Positions 34,866 to 43,434 of a DNA stretch of 64,000 nt are shown here, piece after piece. This DNA comes from Nocardiopsis sp. NRRL B-16309 (lineage in GTDB: Bacteria; Actinomycetota; Actinomycetes; Streptosporangiales; Streptosporangiaceae). Every line of letters begins with the position of its first letter. Within the stretch, counting starts at the first letter, position 1. The position numbers and the translations under genes were made by a program. The notes beneath the pieces were generated by a model that did not search any database, was not told the DNA's origin, and saw only the letters and a program-made list of their open reading frames with translations. The stretch is from positions 50,723 to 114,722 of the forward strand of contig NZ_LGEC01000087.1 in assembly GCF_001279585.1 (NCBI RefSeq), given 5' to 3'.

Positions 34866-36143
34866 TCAGGCCCTCCCGGTGGAGCCGACCGGCTCGATGA
34901 CGTCGCGGCCCAGGTAGGGGCGCAGCGCCTCGGGCACGACCACGGAGCCGTCCTCGCGCTGGTGGTTCTCCAGGATCGCCACGATCCAGCGCGTGGTGGC
35001 CAGCGTGCCGTTGAGCGTGGCGGCGAAGCGGGGCTTGCCGTCCTCGCCGCGGAAGCGCACGTTGAGGCGCCGGGCCTGGAAGTCCGTGCAGTTGGACGTG
35101 GAGGTCAGCTCCCGGTAGGTCTCCTGGGTGGGCACCCACGCCTCGCAGTCGTACTTGCGGGCCGCGCTCGTCCCCAGGTCGCCCCCGGCGATGTCCACCA
35201 CCCGGTAGGGCAGCTCCAGCTTGTCCAGCATCTCCCGCTCCCACGCGAGCAGCCGCAGGTGCTCCTCGTCGGCGGTGTCGGGGTGCGCGTACACGAACAT
35301 CTCCACCTTGTTGAACTGGTGGACGCGGATGATGCCGCGGGTGTCCTTGCCGTAGGAACCGGCCTCACGGCGGAAGCAGGGCGACCAGCCGATGTACCGG
35401 TTGGGCAGCGCGTCGGCGGGCAGGATCTCGGCGGCGTGGTACCCGGCCAGCGGGACCTCGGAGGTGCCGACGAGGTACAGGTCGTCGGCGGGCAGGTGGT
35501 AGATCTCGTCGGAGTGCTCGCCGAGGAAGCCCGTGCCCTCCATGGTCTCGGGCTTGACCAGCACCGGCGGGATCATCGGGGTGAAACCGGCCTCGACGGC
35601 CTGGTTCATCGCCATGTTGAGCAGCGCCAGCTCCAGCTGCGCGCCCACACCGGTGAGGAAGTAGAAGCGGGCACCGGAGACCTTGGCCCCGCGCTCCATG
35701 TCGATGGCGCCGAGCATCTCGCCCAGCTCCAGGTGGTCGCGCGGGGTGAAGTCGAACTCGCGCGGCGCTCCCACGGTCTCCATGACGCGGAAGTCGTCGA
35801 CGCCGCCCTCGGGGGCGCCCTCCTGCACGAGGTTGGGCACGCGCGCCAGCGCGGCGTTCAGCTCGTCGCCGAGCCTGCCCGCCTCCGCCTCGGCCTCCTT
35901 GACCTCGGCGGACAGCGACTTGGCCCGGGTGAGCAGTTCCTCGCGCTCCTCGGCCGACGCCCTGGAGACCGACTTGCCCACGCTCTTCTGCTCGGCGCGC
36001 AGGGTCTCGAACCGGGTCAGCGCGGCGCGGCGGCCGGAGTCCAGTTCGAGCAGGCGGTCGGCGACGGAGGGGTCCTCGCCTCGGGCCCGCTGCGAGGCAC
36101 GGAGTCGTTCGGGGTCATCTCGGAGAGCGCGAAGGTCGATCAC
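34866..36143 (-). CDS. serS: Seryl-tRNA synthetase
   Basis: The 425-residue class II synthetase has an N-terminal coiled-coil arm (RFETLRAEQKSVGKSVSRASAEEREELLTRAKSL and following), motif 2 GWSPCFRREAGSYGKDTRGIIRVHQF, and motif 3 NGTLATTRWIVAILENHQREDGSVVVPEALRPYLG. It charges tRNA-Ser. GTG 36143 (VIDLRALRDDPERLR) matches the usual N-terminus and length. The neighbouring small gene and pheA keep the order seen in other actinobacteria. Confidence 0.98.
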   Translation of the reverse strand: MIDLRALRDDPERLRASQRARGEDPSVADRLLELDSGRRAALTRFETLRAEQKSVGKSVSRASAEEREELLTRAKSLSAEVKEAEAEAGRLGDELNAALARVPNLVQEGAPEGGVDDFRVMETVGAPREFDFTPRDHLELGEMLGAIDMERGAKVSGARFYFLTGVGAQLELALLNMAMNQAVEAGFTPMIPPVLVKPETMEGTGFLGEHSDEIYHLPADDLYLVGTSEVPLAGYHAAEILPADALPNRYIGWSPCFRREAGSYGKDTRGIIRVHQFNKVEMFVYAHPDTADEEHLRLLAWEREMLDKLELPYRVVDIAGGDLGTSAARKYDCEAWVPTQETYRELTSTSNCTDFQARRLNVRFRGEDGKPRFAATLNGTLATTRWIVAILENHQREDGSVVVPEALRPYLGRDVIEPVGSTGRA

Positions 36144-36286
36144 GTCAAGCAGGTTACCGTCAGGGCCCGCCGCGCCCGACATCTTTTCCGCCAGTCGCGT
36201 CATGGCCGGGCATCTCCGCCGTCCTCCCCATGAGGGGGCCGGCGGCGGGACCGCCCGGCCGAACGGCGACCGTGGAGGAGGACGGT

Positions 36287-36466
36287 GTGAAGGCACTGCG
36301 CGAGATGACCACCCAGGAGCTCAACGAGGCCCTGGAGGCCCTGGACAGCGTGCGCCCGGAGGACACCGCGCTGCGGCTGGCGCTGTACCTGGAGCTGCGG
36401 CGGGCGGCGAAGGAGGAGTGGGTCTTCGACGCCAGCGACGACGAGGAACAGTACGAGGTGTGCTGA
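36287..36466 (+). CDS. Small conserved acidic protein (59 residues)
   Basis: GTG 36287 has GGAGGAGGA ending 4 nt upstream. The product VKALREMTTQELNEALEALD... is helical, with a conserved-looking LRLALYLELRRAAKEEWVFDA and an acidic tail ending in a single Cys (YEVC). It lies between the divergent serS and the convergent pheA (10 bp gap to the pheA stop). No function is known to me. Confidence 0.75.
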   Translation: MKALREMTTQELNEALEALDSVRPEDTALRLALYLELRRAAKEEWVFDASDDEEQYEVC

Positions 36467-36475
36467 TCCGGCCGC

Positions 36476-37423
36476 TCAGTCCACCTGGCCGGCGCGGATC
36501 CGCGCGAGCCAGCGCTCGGCCTCGGCGAAGTCGGCGTCGGTGGTGGAGCGCGGCCGCAGCGGCGGATCGAGGTCGTCGGTTCGACCGCTGCGCGGATAGC
36601 TGCCGAGGAAGCGCACGTCGCGGCAGACCCGGCGGATGCCCATGAGCGCCTCGCCGACGCGCGCCTCGGCGACGTGGCCCTCCGCGTCGATGCAGAAGCA
36701 GTAGTTGCCCAGCCGGTCGCCGGTCGGGCGGGACTCCAGCCGGGTGAGGTTGACCCCGCGCACCGCGAACTGGTTGAGGACCTCGATCAGGGCGCCGGGG
36801 TGGTCGTCGGCGATGAAGGCGACCAGTGACGTCAGGTCGGTGCCCGTGGGTTCGGGCAGCGGGCCGGGCCGCGAGAGGTGGATGAACCGGGTGGCGGCGT
36901 CCGACCGGTCGCCGATCCCCCGGGCCAGGGCGTGCAGACCGTAGCGCTCCCCGGCGAACACCGCGCAGATCGCGGCGTCGAAGGGGGCGCCCGGCTCGGC
37001 CACGGTGCGCGCGGCGGCGGCCGTGGAGGACACGGTGTGGGTGTCGGCGTCCGGCAGGTGCTGGGCGAGCCAGCCGCGGCACTGGGCGAGCGCGTGCGGG
37101 TGGGTCGCCACCCGTTTGACGTCCTCCAGGGCCGTTCCCGGGCGCGCGAAGAGCGCGAACTCCACCGGCACGGCGGTCTGCCCGGTGATGAGCAGCGGCT
37201 CGCCGTTGATGAGTTCGGCGATCGTGGCGGTGACCCCGCCCTCGACCGAGTTCTCCAGCGGCACGACACCGCCGTCCACCGCCCCCGAGCGGACCGCGTC
37301 GAAGACGGAGGCGACCCCGTCGCACGGGATGCGCGCCTCGTCGGGCGCGTCCGGGCGCAGGTCGCGCATGGCGGCTTCGGTGAAGGTGCCCTCGGGGCCG
37401 AGGTAGGCGTAACGGTTGGGCAT
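36476..37423 (-). CDS. pheA: Prephenate dehydratase
   Basis: The 315-residue protein has YAYLGPEGTFTEAA, PLENSVEGGVTATIAEL, the catalytic Thr-Arg-Phe motif in DAATRFIHLSR, and a C-terminal ACT domain (TSLVAFIADDHPGALIEVLNQFAVRGVNLTRLESRP, GNYCFCIDAEGH) for feedback by phenylalanine. It converts prephenate to phenylpyruvate. The ATG at 37423 is 9 nt after TATAAC (revcomp 37433-37438), so a leaderless transcript is plausible even though the DUF4446 gene upstream ends only 10 bp away. Confidence 0.97.
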   Translation of the reverse strand: MPNRYAYLGPEGTFTEAAMRDLRPDAPDEARIPCDGVASVFDAVRSGAVDGGVVPLENSVEGGVTATIAELINGEPLLITGQTAVPVEFALFARPGTALEDVKRVATHPHALAQCRGWLAQHLPDADTHTVSSTAAAARTVAEPGAPFDAAICAVFAGERYGLHALARGIGDRSDAATRFIHLSRPGPLPEPTGTDLTSLVAFIADDHPGALIEVLNQFAVRGVNLTRLESRPTGDRLGNYCFCIDAEGHVAEARVGEALMGIRRVCRDVRFLGSYPRSGRTDDLDPPLRPRSTTDADFAEAERWLARIRAGQVD

Positions 37424-37433
37424 GCTGTTCAGG

Positions 37434-38333
37434 TTATACGGGTCGGCCGTCGCGGGCGCGGTCGCGCCGGGGAGGGGCGGAGGCGCTGTCGCGTCCGTCG
37501 CGCCGGGCGCCCGACCGCTCACCGCGCGGGCGTCCTCCGGCGGTGGTGCCGGGGGCGGCGCCGTCCGGGGCCCCGGAACGGAGACCGGCGACCGCCTCCG
37601 CGGGCGCGTCGGCGTCCTCGCCGTCCTGCCCCTCGGCAGTCTCGCCGTCCCCGCCGTCCTGCCCCTCGGCGGTCTCGCCGTCCTGCCCCTCGGCAGTCTC
37701 GCCGTCCTGACCGTCAACAGCCTCAGACCCGGTGTCCCCGCCCGCCCGTGCGGGCCCCGCCGCGCCCTTCTCCGCCGTGCCGTCCCCGGCACCGGCGTCC
37801 TCGGCGTCCTTCGGGTCCTCGTCGCCGGGCAGGACGGTGACCCGCTGGTCGTCCGGCGCGTCCCCGTCCTGCGCGTCCCCGTCCGGCGCGGCATCGCCGC
37901 TCGGCGCGGGCCGCGGCACCGTGACCGGGAGCCCCGATCCGACGCCGTCGCCCAGGCGCGCGGAGCGGATGACCCGGTACTCCTCGGGGCTGAGCAGGGT
38001 CTCCGCGTCGCCGCGGGTGATCGCCTTGGCGTAGGTGCGCGACTCGGTCCGCCCGTTGATGGACGTGACGACCACCCCGTCGCCGTCGCTGTTGAGCATC
38101 GCCAACGAGAACGACCGGGCGCCCGACATCTCTTCGAGCGCGTCGTAGTGCAGCACGGCCACGTCCCGGACCGCGCGCGGGTCGGTGCCCGCCGCGGCGG
38201 CCGCGGCCGCCCGGTCGGCGAGCACCTGGGAGTCGCTGGTGACCGCTCGGGCCCTGGTCAGCGCGTATCCGCCGCAGATGAGCCCGCCCAGGCCCGCGAG
38301 CATGCCTATCGAAGCCAGGATCGTAGTGAACAC
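37434..38333 (-). CDS. DUF4446 family protein with acidic repeat tail
   Basis: The 299-residue protein has an N-terminal membrane span (TILASIGMLAGLGGLICGGYAL) and the DUF4446 core (VAVLHYDALEEMSGARSFSLAMLNSDGDGVVVTSINGRTESRTYAKAI...LSPEEYRVIRSA, about 58-128). The usual family length is about 160. Here an Asp/Gly/Glu-rich extension (about 135-299) includes tandem units of the type DGETAEGQ (DNA about 37640-37720). It ends 10 bp before pheA. Function unknown. Confidence 0.85.
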   Translation of the reverse strand: MFTTILASIGMLAGLGGLICGGYALTRARAVTSDSQVLADRAAAAAAAGTDPRAVRDVAVLHYDALEEMSGARSFSLAMLNSDGDGVVVTSINGRTESRTYAKAITRGDAETLLSPEEYRVIRSARLGDGVGSGLPVTVPRPAPSGDAAPDGDAQDGDAPDDQRVTVLPGDEDPKDAEDAGAGDGTAEKGAAGPARAGGDTGSEAVDGQDGETAEGQDGETAEGQDGGDGETAEGQDGEDADAPAEAVAGLRSGAPDGAAPGTTAGGRPRGERSGARRDGRDSASAPPRRDRARDGRPV

Positions 38334-38369
38334 AGCGCGAGCGTAGCGCTACACACCGCACCCATGGGG

Positions 38370-39194
38370 CTACTCCCGGCGATTCCCATGGATCATTGGC
38401 ATGATTTTTCGGGACAGCTCACCCGGGGCGGCGACCGCGCGCCCCCGGGCGCGGTCCCACTGGCGCCGCAGGGTCGGCCGCAGCTCGCGCGTCGCGAGCG
38501 CCCGGGCCACGTCCGTGAACTGGTGGGCGCGGTGGAACTGCGCCCGCAGGTCGGTGCCGGTGGCACGGTGCTCCAGCGGCACCTCCACCTCGACCACCCG
38601 GAATCCGGCGCGGAGCACGTCGATGGTCAGGCCCGTCTCGACGCCGAAGCCCCGGGCGAGCGGCGTGGCGGCGTCGAAGGCGGCGCGGGTGATGCAGCGC
38701 TGCCCGTTGAGCGGCTGTTCCGGCTCCCAGCCCGTGGCGCGCAGCACCCCGCCCCGGGCCAGGCGCACCACGAACCCGTGCCCGCCCAGGCGCAGTCGCG
38801 TGGCGGGGAAGAGCGCGATCGCCATGTCGGCGTCCCCCCGGCGGACGGGTTCGATCAGCGGGGCGGCCTCGGCCGCCGTCGCGCCGAGGTCGGCGTCGAG
38901 GAAGAGCAGGTGGCGCGGTTCGCGCACGGCTCGGCCGCCGCCGGCCTCGGACCGCTCGATCCGGCGGACGCCCTCGGCCCCGGTCTGCATGGCCGCGCCC
39001 TTGCCCCGGTTGCGCCGGTGCTTGAGCACGCGCGCGCCCGCGTCGAGCGCACGCGCGACGGTGGCGTCGGTGGAACCGTCGTCCACCACGACCACCAGGT
39101 CCACGCCGGGAAGCCCCTTGGCCTCCTCGACGGTCGGACCGATCCGCTCCGCTTCGTCCTTGGCCGCGATGATCACGGCGATGCCCGTCTGCAC
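38370..39194 (-). CDS. Family 2 glycosyltransferase
   Basis: The 274-residue GT-A protein has AVIIAAKDEAERIG, VVVVDDGSTDATVARALDAGARVL, GKGAAMQTGAEG, the metal-binding LLFLDADLG and the distal NGQRCITRAAF...GFGVETGLTIDVL. This resembles polyprenyl-phosphate- or glucosyl-3-phosphoglycerate-type GT2 enzymes. GTG 39194 is preferred because GGGGGAGG lies upstream; an ATG at 39281 would overlap the STAS gene. Acceptor unknown. Confidence 0.88.
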   Translation of the reverse strand: MQTGIAVIIAAKDEAERIGPTVEEAKGLPGVDLVVVVDDGSTDATVARALDAGARVLKHRRNRGKGAAMQTGAEGVRRIERSEAGGGRAVREPRHLLFLDADLGATAAEAAPLIEPVRRGDADMAIALFPATRLRLGGHGFVVRLARGGVLRATGWEPEQPLNGQRCITRAAFDAATPLARGFGVETGLTIDVLRAGFRVVEVEVPLEHRATGTDLRAQFHRAHQFTDVARALATRELRPTLRRQWDRARGRAVAAPGELSRKIMPMIHGNRRE

Positions 39195-39228
39195 CGGTAC
39201 GTCGGCCTCCCCCTGACCCGCGGCCGGT

Positions 39229-39585
39229 CTACGGCGCGTTGCCGGTTCCCGCGGCCACCGGGAGCGCGTCGAGGTCGGCATGGATGACGAACACCTCGTC
39301 CAGACCCGTGACCTCCAGGACCTTCATGACCGCCGGCTTGGGCGCCACGAGTTCGAGGTCGCCGCCCTTGTCACGCGAACGCTTCATCGCGGACAACAGC
39401 ACACTGATGCCGGTCGAGTCGCAGAACTCCACCCGCGACATGTCGATGACGAGCCGTCGTGCGCCGTCTTCCAGGGCATCGACGAGCTCATTGCGCAACT
39501 GGGGTGCCGTGTACAGGTCGACCTCACCACCCACGGTGACCACCGCGAGATCGTCCTGAGATCGGCTCGATATGTTCAACTCCAC
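39229..39585 (-). CDS. STAS-domain anti-anti-sigma factor
   Basis: The 118-residue protein has the single STAS fold with the phosphorylatable serine in FCDSTGISVLLSA (about residue 60). It starts with VELNISSRSQDDLAVVTVGGEVDLYTAPQLRNEL. RsbV/SpoIIAA-like proteins bind RsbW-type kinases to free a sigma factor. The RsbW-like protein is encoded 559 bp upstream on the same strand, so the two probably form a partner-switching pair. GTG 39585 is inferred; no strong Shine-Dalgarno. Confidence 0.9.
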   Translation of the reverse strand: MELNISSRSQDDLAVVTVGGEVDLYTAPQLRNELVDALEDGARRLVIDMSRVEFCDSTGISVLLSAMKRSRDKGGDLELVAPKPAVMKVLEVTGLDEVFVIHADLDALPVAAGTGNAP

Positions 39586-40143
39586 AGTCGTGACTGTAGC
39601 GGCCCCATCACTCCGAGGCCACCTCGTTGGCGGCGTTTCGCGGCAACGATCCCCTTCCTCCGCACACACCCCAGCTCAGACCCCAGGCCGTGACACCCAG
39701 GCCGTTGCGGGGGCTGTCGCCGCCCAGACTGAAGTGCAGGCACAGCCCTACGGATCCCAGGGGGTCGGAGCCGCACGGATGCGTCCTACCTCCGCCCCAG
39801 GGGGCGAAAGGTAGGCCGTTGCGCATTGGGAACCACTGGGGGTTCGCGAGGGGCGCGCCAGTGTTCTGCAGGAGGAGACGGGGCCGCCGCGAGCTTGCGA
39901 GCAAGGCAGGTCGACGACGAAGAACACTGGCTACCCGGCGCCCCGCGTCCGAGCTTGCGAGGGCGCCAGGAGGCGCAGCGAGGGCGCCGACGGGTCCTGG
40001 AGTGGCTGGAGGGCGTGCACCGCAAGGCGCGAAGGCCCCGTCTCAAAGGCGCCCGAGCACGGGCCAAAGCAGGAAGGGCTGCGCCGCAGGCGTCCGTTGA
40101 GGGTGGTGGCGGGCGACGGCGTGGGCACGAGCGGAGGCCCCGG
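39586..40143. other. Intergenic region with several inverted and direct repeats
   Basis: The 558-bp gap between the STAS and RsbW-like genes has no credible gene. It contains a hairpin at 39785-39815 (CCTACCT with AGGTAGG, then CGCCCC with GGGGCG). It also has a long imperfect stem, GGGGCGC plus GCCAGTGTTCT (39850-39867) with AGAACACTGGC (39921-39931) and GCGCCCC (39938-39944), and a 12-bp direct repeat CGAGCTTGCGAG at 39890-39901 and 39950-39961, exactly 60 bp apart. It could hold terminators for the minus-strand RsbW gene or a structured RNA. Confidence 0.55.
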
Positions 40144-40743
40144 CTAGAGCAGCGCGCCCCACGCCGCGGCGCTCTGGCGAACGCGCAGCCGCAGCTCCAC
40201 GACGTCGGCTCCCTCGTGGCCGCCGTCCACCGTCACCTCGGTCCTGATGTCGCGCGCCGCGGCCACGTCCTCGGGTGACAGGTCCAGCACAGCCCACACG
40301 GTGGTGGTGGTCGCGTCCATCTCGGTGCCCCAGCGCCCGGAGAGCGTCTGCACGATGCCCAGGCCGCGACCGCCCAGGCCGGAGACCGAGGGGCGCGCCA
40401 CCCGCGGCATCGTGCTGGAGCCGCCGTCGCGGACCGCGAGCTCGACCCAGCCGCCGCCCGTGGCGTCGCGATCGATCTCCACACGCCAGGAGACCCCGAC
40501 ACAGCCGTCGGGGTCCCCCGGGGTGCACAGCGGGCTCGCATGGCGCAGAGCGTTGCTGACGAGCTCGCTGAGGATGAGGGCGGCGTCGTCGACCCGGCTC
40601 TCGCCGATCTCCACGGCCCGCAGGTCGCTGCACAGGCGCTGACGGGCGCCGGTGACGCTGGCGGAGGTGTAGGGAAGGGTGACGTTCCGCTCGACCTTGT
40701 GCCGGCCGCCGCGGGCGTCACGTGGGGTGTGGTCTCCAGACAC
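40144..40743 (-). CDS. RsbW-like anti-sigma factor/serine kinase (HATPase_c)
   Basis: The 199-residue protein has a GHKL ATPase with N-box LILSELVSNALRHA, the G1-like VRDGG, and GLGGRGLGIVQTLS. It is of the RsbW/SpoIIAB-type found in many actinomycete copies. It would bind and phosphorylate a STAS partner or sequester a sigma factor. A GTG at 40743 starts MSGDHTPR. The conserved core is about 25-155, followed by a 40-residue extension. The nearest STAS gene is downstream at 39229-39585. Confidence 0.88.
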   Translation of the reverse strand: MSGDHTPRDARGGRHKVERNVTLPYTSASVTGARQRLCSDLRAVEIGESRVDDAALILSELVSNALRHASPLCTPGDPDGCVGVSWRVEIDRDATGGGWVELAVRDGGSSTMPRVARPSVSGLGGRGLGIVQTLSGRWGTEMDATTTTVWAVLDLSPEDVAAARDIRTEVTVDGGHEGADVVELRLRVRQSAAAWGALL

Positions 40744-40868
40744 GGCTTTCTTCCCTGCGCGTTCGGGGCTTCTCGGTCGGTCCGGAACCCGCCCAAAGTG
40801 TGCCAGCGAATTCCACCAGGGGTGGAAATGCCCCGATCACCTCGGAGGGAAACCCACCAGGAGGTGAA

Positions 40869-42956
40869 TCACGGCCGACGATCGGGGCTTCGGGTCGCGG
40901 ATCGCTGGCGTGGCAAGGCTTCTGCGGCTTTTGTCGAGTTTGATGTTTCTTGGTGCGGAGGTTGCCCGTGAGACACCCGAGCGGGTGGCACGGGTGGTAA
41001 CGGCGCCTCCTCCGGCCGGGCATCTCCGGGGCGCTCGCGTGTCTCCCCCCGGCCCGCCACGTGCCCGGAAGCCCGCACTCCGGTGGCCGCCGCAGCGGCG
41101 CCCGGCGGCCCGTCGCCGTGCCGGGGCAGGGTCAGGCGCATCCGCGTACCCCGCTCCCGCCGGTGCGCGGTGACCTCGCCGCCCTGTTCCCGCGCGAGCT
41201 GGCGCACGATGTACAGCCCCAGGCCGAGACCGCCGAAGCCCCGCCGGTCCCCGCGCACCCCGGACTGCACGAACCGGTCGAAGATCCGGTCCTCGTCCCC
41301 GGGGACGACGCCCAGCCCCTCGTCGTCCACGAGCACCGTCACGTGCTCGCCCTCCACACGGGCGCTCACGCGCACGGTGCCGCCCTCGGGCGAGAACTTG
41401 ATGGCGTTGTCCAGCAGCTGGTCCATGATGATCCCCGTGGCCAGCGGGTCGCCGACCGTCCGCGTCAGCTCGCCCTCGGCGTCCAGGGTCATGTCGTGGC
41501 GCTCCGAGAGCGGTTGGAAGGCGGTCACCGCCCGGCGCAGCAGTTCCCGCAGGTCGAAGCGGACGCGCTTGACGTCGAGCTCCCCGCGCGCCACGTCCGA
41601 GCCCAGCCGGAGCCGGTCCACGAGCGCGGACAGGGTGGCCGAGCGCTCGGCGATGGTGCCCACGGCCTCGCGCTGGGCCTGCGCGGACAGGCGGTCCCAC
41701 TTGCGCATCAGGGTGGTCGCGTACCCCTGGATGACCGTGATCGGGGTGCGCAGCTCGTGCCCGGTGGTGGCCAGGAAGAACTCCTGCTCGGTCTCCAGCG
41801 CCTTCTGCGCCGTGATGTCGCGGAAGTCCACCACCCACTCGTGCGTGCGCGGGATGCGCGCCATGAGGATCTCCAGCCAGCGCCCGTCCTTGAGCTGGTG
41901 CTTGATCGGCTCACCGTGCGACGCGGGCAGCGGGAAGGGCGGATGGCGCCCCTCGACCGCCTCCACCGGGTAGCCGGTGAGCTCGACGGCGGAGCGGTTC
42001 CACTTGCGGATGCGCCCGCCGAAGTCGAGCACGGCGATCCCGTCGGCGCTGGAGTCCGACACCGCCTGTTCGTGGACCCGCTGGAGGTTGAGCTCCTCGT
42101 AGGCCATCGCGTTGCCGATCGCGACCCCGGCGTGCGCCGCCAGCAGTTCGAGCAGTTCCAGCTCGACGTGGCCGACCCTGCGCTGGCTGTAGAGCGCGTA
42201 CAGCGCGCCGTAGGGGCGTCCGTGCACGTTGGACACGCACAGGGCGATGGTGTGCAGTCCCGGCAGGTCGGCCCACACCAGGTCGTCCAGCGTCCGGGTG
42301 TCGTCGTTGGCCAGCAGGACCGACTTGCCGCTGCGCAGCAGTTCCCCGAACAGGCTGGTCTCCAGCGGCGCGCTGTACCCGTGGAGGTCGTCGGACAGGT
42401 CGGTGAGGCTGACCAGCTCGACCCTGTCCTCGTTGAGCAGCACGAAGCCGCCGGCGTCGGCTCCGGTCAGTTCCGTGAGACTGCCGGAGATCCGGTCCAG
42501 GACCGACTTCAGACTGAGGTCGGCGTTGATGTCGGCGACCACGTCGGTGAGGCGGCGCACCAGCCGGGCCCGTTCCATGGCCGCCGACTGGACCTGGACC
42601 TCGTTCCACGGGGAGAGCGTCTGCACCCAGCCGATGTGCCCGCCCTGGCGGTCGCGGGCGCAGCTGGTGTTGATGCGGACGTCGATGACAGCGCTGTCCT
42701 TGCGCACGCGGCGCGTGAACACGGCCAGCGGGCTTCCCGAGCGCACCTGTTCGAGCACCGCGCCGTGCTCGGCCGTCAGCTCGGCCGGGATGATCGGCAG
42801 CTCCCGTCCGAGCACCTCCTCCTCGCGCCAGCCGAACATGCGCTCGGCCGCCGGATTCCAGACGGTGACTCGGCGCTCGCTGTCGATACCGACCACGGCG
42901 TCCGCTGATGAGGCCAGCACGGCATCGGCGCTGAGGGGCGCGCGCTCGGAACTCAC
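40869..42956 (-). CDS. Hybrid-sensing histidine kinase, PAS-GAF-PAS-HisKA-HATPase
   Basis: The 695-residue cytosolic kinase has a PAS domain (about 8-118), GAF (about 135-285), second PAS (about 295-385), HisKA with the phospho-acceptor H400 in TTGHELRTPITVIQ, and HATPase_c with N-box DQLLDNAIKFSPEGG (N517), VDDEGLGV and GLGLGLYIVRQLA. It has no transmembrane segments, so it senses a cytosolic signal or redox/ligand via PAS/GAF. The last about 85 residues are Arg/Pro/Gly-rich and unrelated. No response regulator is adjacent, so it is an orphan kinase, possibly working with the neighbouring sigma-factor control genes. Confidence 0.93.
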   Translation of the reverse strand: MSSERAPLSADAVLASSADAVVGIDSERRVTVWNPAAERMFGWREEEVLGRELPIIPAELTAEHGAVLEQVRSGSPLAVFTRRVRKDSAVIDVRINTSCARDRQGGHIGWVQTLSPWNEVQVQSAAMERARLVRRLTDVVADINADLSLKSVLDRISGSLTELTGADAGGFVLLNEDRVELVSLTDLSDDLHGYSAPLETSLFGELLRSGKSVLLANDDTRTLDDLVWADLPGLHTIALCVSNVHGRPYGALYALYSQRRVGHVELELLELLAAHAGVAIGNAMAYEELNLQRVHEQAVSDSSADGIAVLDFGGRIRKWNRSAVELTGYPVEAVEGRHPPFPLPASHGEPIKHQLKDGRWLEILMARIPRTHEWVVDFRDITAQKALETEQEFFLATTGHELRTPITVIQGYATTLMRKWDRLSAQAQREAVGTIAERSATLSALVDRLRLGSDVARGELDVKRVRFDLRELLRRAVTAFQPLSERHDMTLDAEGELTRTVGDPLATGIIMDQLLDNAIKFSPEGGTVRVSARVEGEHVTVLVDDEGLGVVPGDEDRIFDRFVQSGVRGDRRGFGGLGLGLYIVRQLAREQGGEVTAHRRERGTRMRLTLPRHGDGPPGAAAAATGVRASGHVAGRGETRERPGDARPEEAPLPPVPPARVSHGQPPHQETSNSTKAAEALPRQRSATRSPDRRP

Positions 42957-43033
42957 GTCGTCATAGTGCCACCCGCGAGTGCCTCAGTGGCAGGGCTTCG
43001 CGCAATCCGATCGAATTCGTAGCCGATCGGCGC

Positions 43034-43366
43034 TCACACCACTCGCGGTTCGGCGTCGGCCTCCGCCGCCATCTCGCGGCCGGCGCGCTCCCAGGCCGCC
43101 ATTCCGCCCGCGACGTTGACCGAGTCCCAGCCCGCCTGGTTCAGCGCCATGACCGCCTGCGCCGACCGGCCGCCGACCCGGCACACCACGTACACCTTCC
43201 GGTCCTTGGGCACCTCGTCCGCGCGCCCGCCGAGCTCTCCGAGCGGGATGTGCACGGCGTCGGGCGCGTGTCCCGCCCGCCACTCGTCGTCCTCGCGGAC
43301 ATCGAGCAGGTACCCGTCCTCGGGAACCTCCGTGACGCCCGTCTCCGGGACTCCCCCACCGAACAT
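43034..43366 (-). CDS. Rhodanese-like domain protein
   Basis: The 110-residue single-domain rhodanese has LLDVREDDEWRAGHAPDAVHIPLGEL, the active-site loop VVCRVGGRSA with catalytic Cys, and the C-terminal VNVAGGMAAWERAG. It carries persulfide sulfur. ATG 43366 is the start. It is divergent from the lipoprotein gene by 68 bp. Confidence 0.94.
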   Translation of the reverse strand: MFGGGVPETGVTEVPEDGYLLDVREDDEWRAGHAPDAVHIPLGELGGRADEVPKDRKVYVVCRVGGRSAQAVMALNQAGWDSVNVAGGMAAWERAGREMAAEADAEPRVV

Positions 43367-43434
43367 TGCGCCCCCTGGTCGTCATTTCGTCGAGATGGAT
43401 GGAACCACGCGTGCGCGGAGTTCGTCCAAACTGT

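Noticed and set aside
39586..40143. Remnant of an insertion sequence in the repeat-rich gap
   Set aside because: No transposase fragment in any frame and no target-site duplication; only local repeats are seen.
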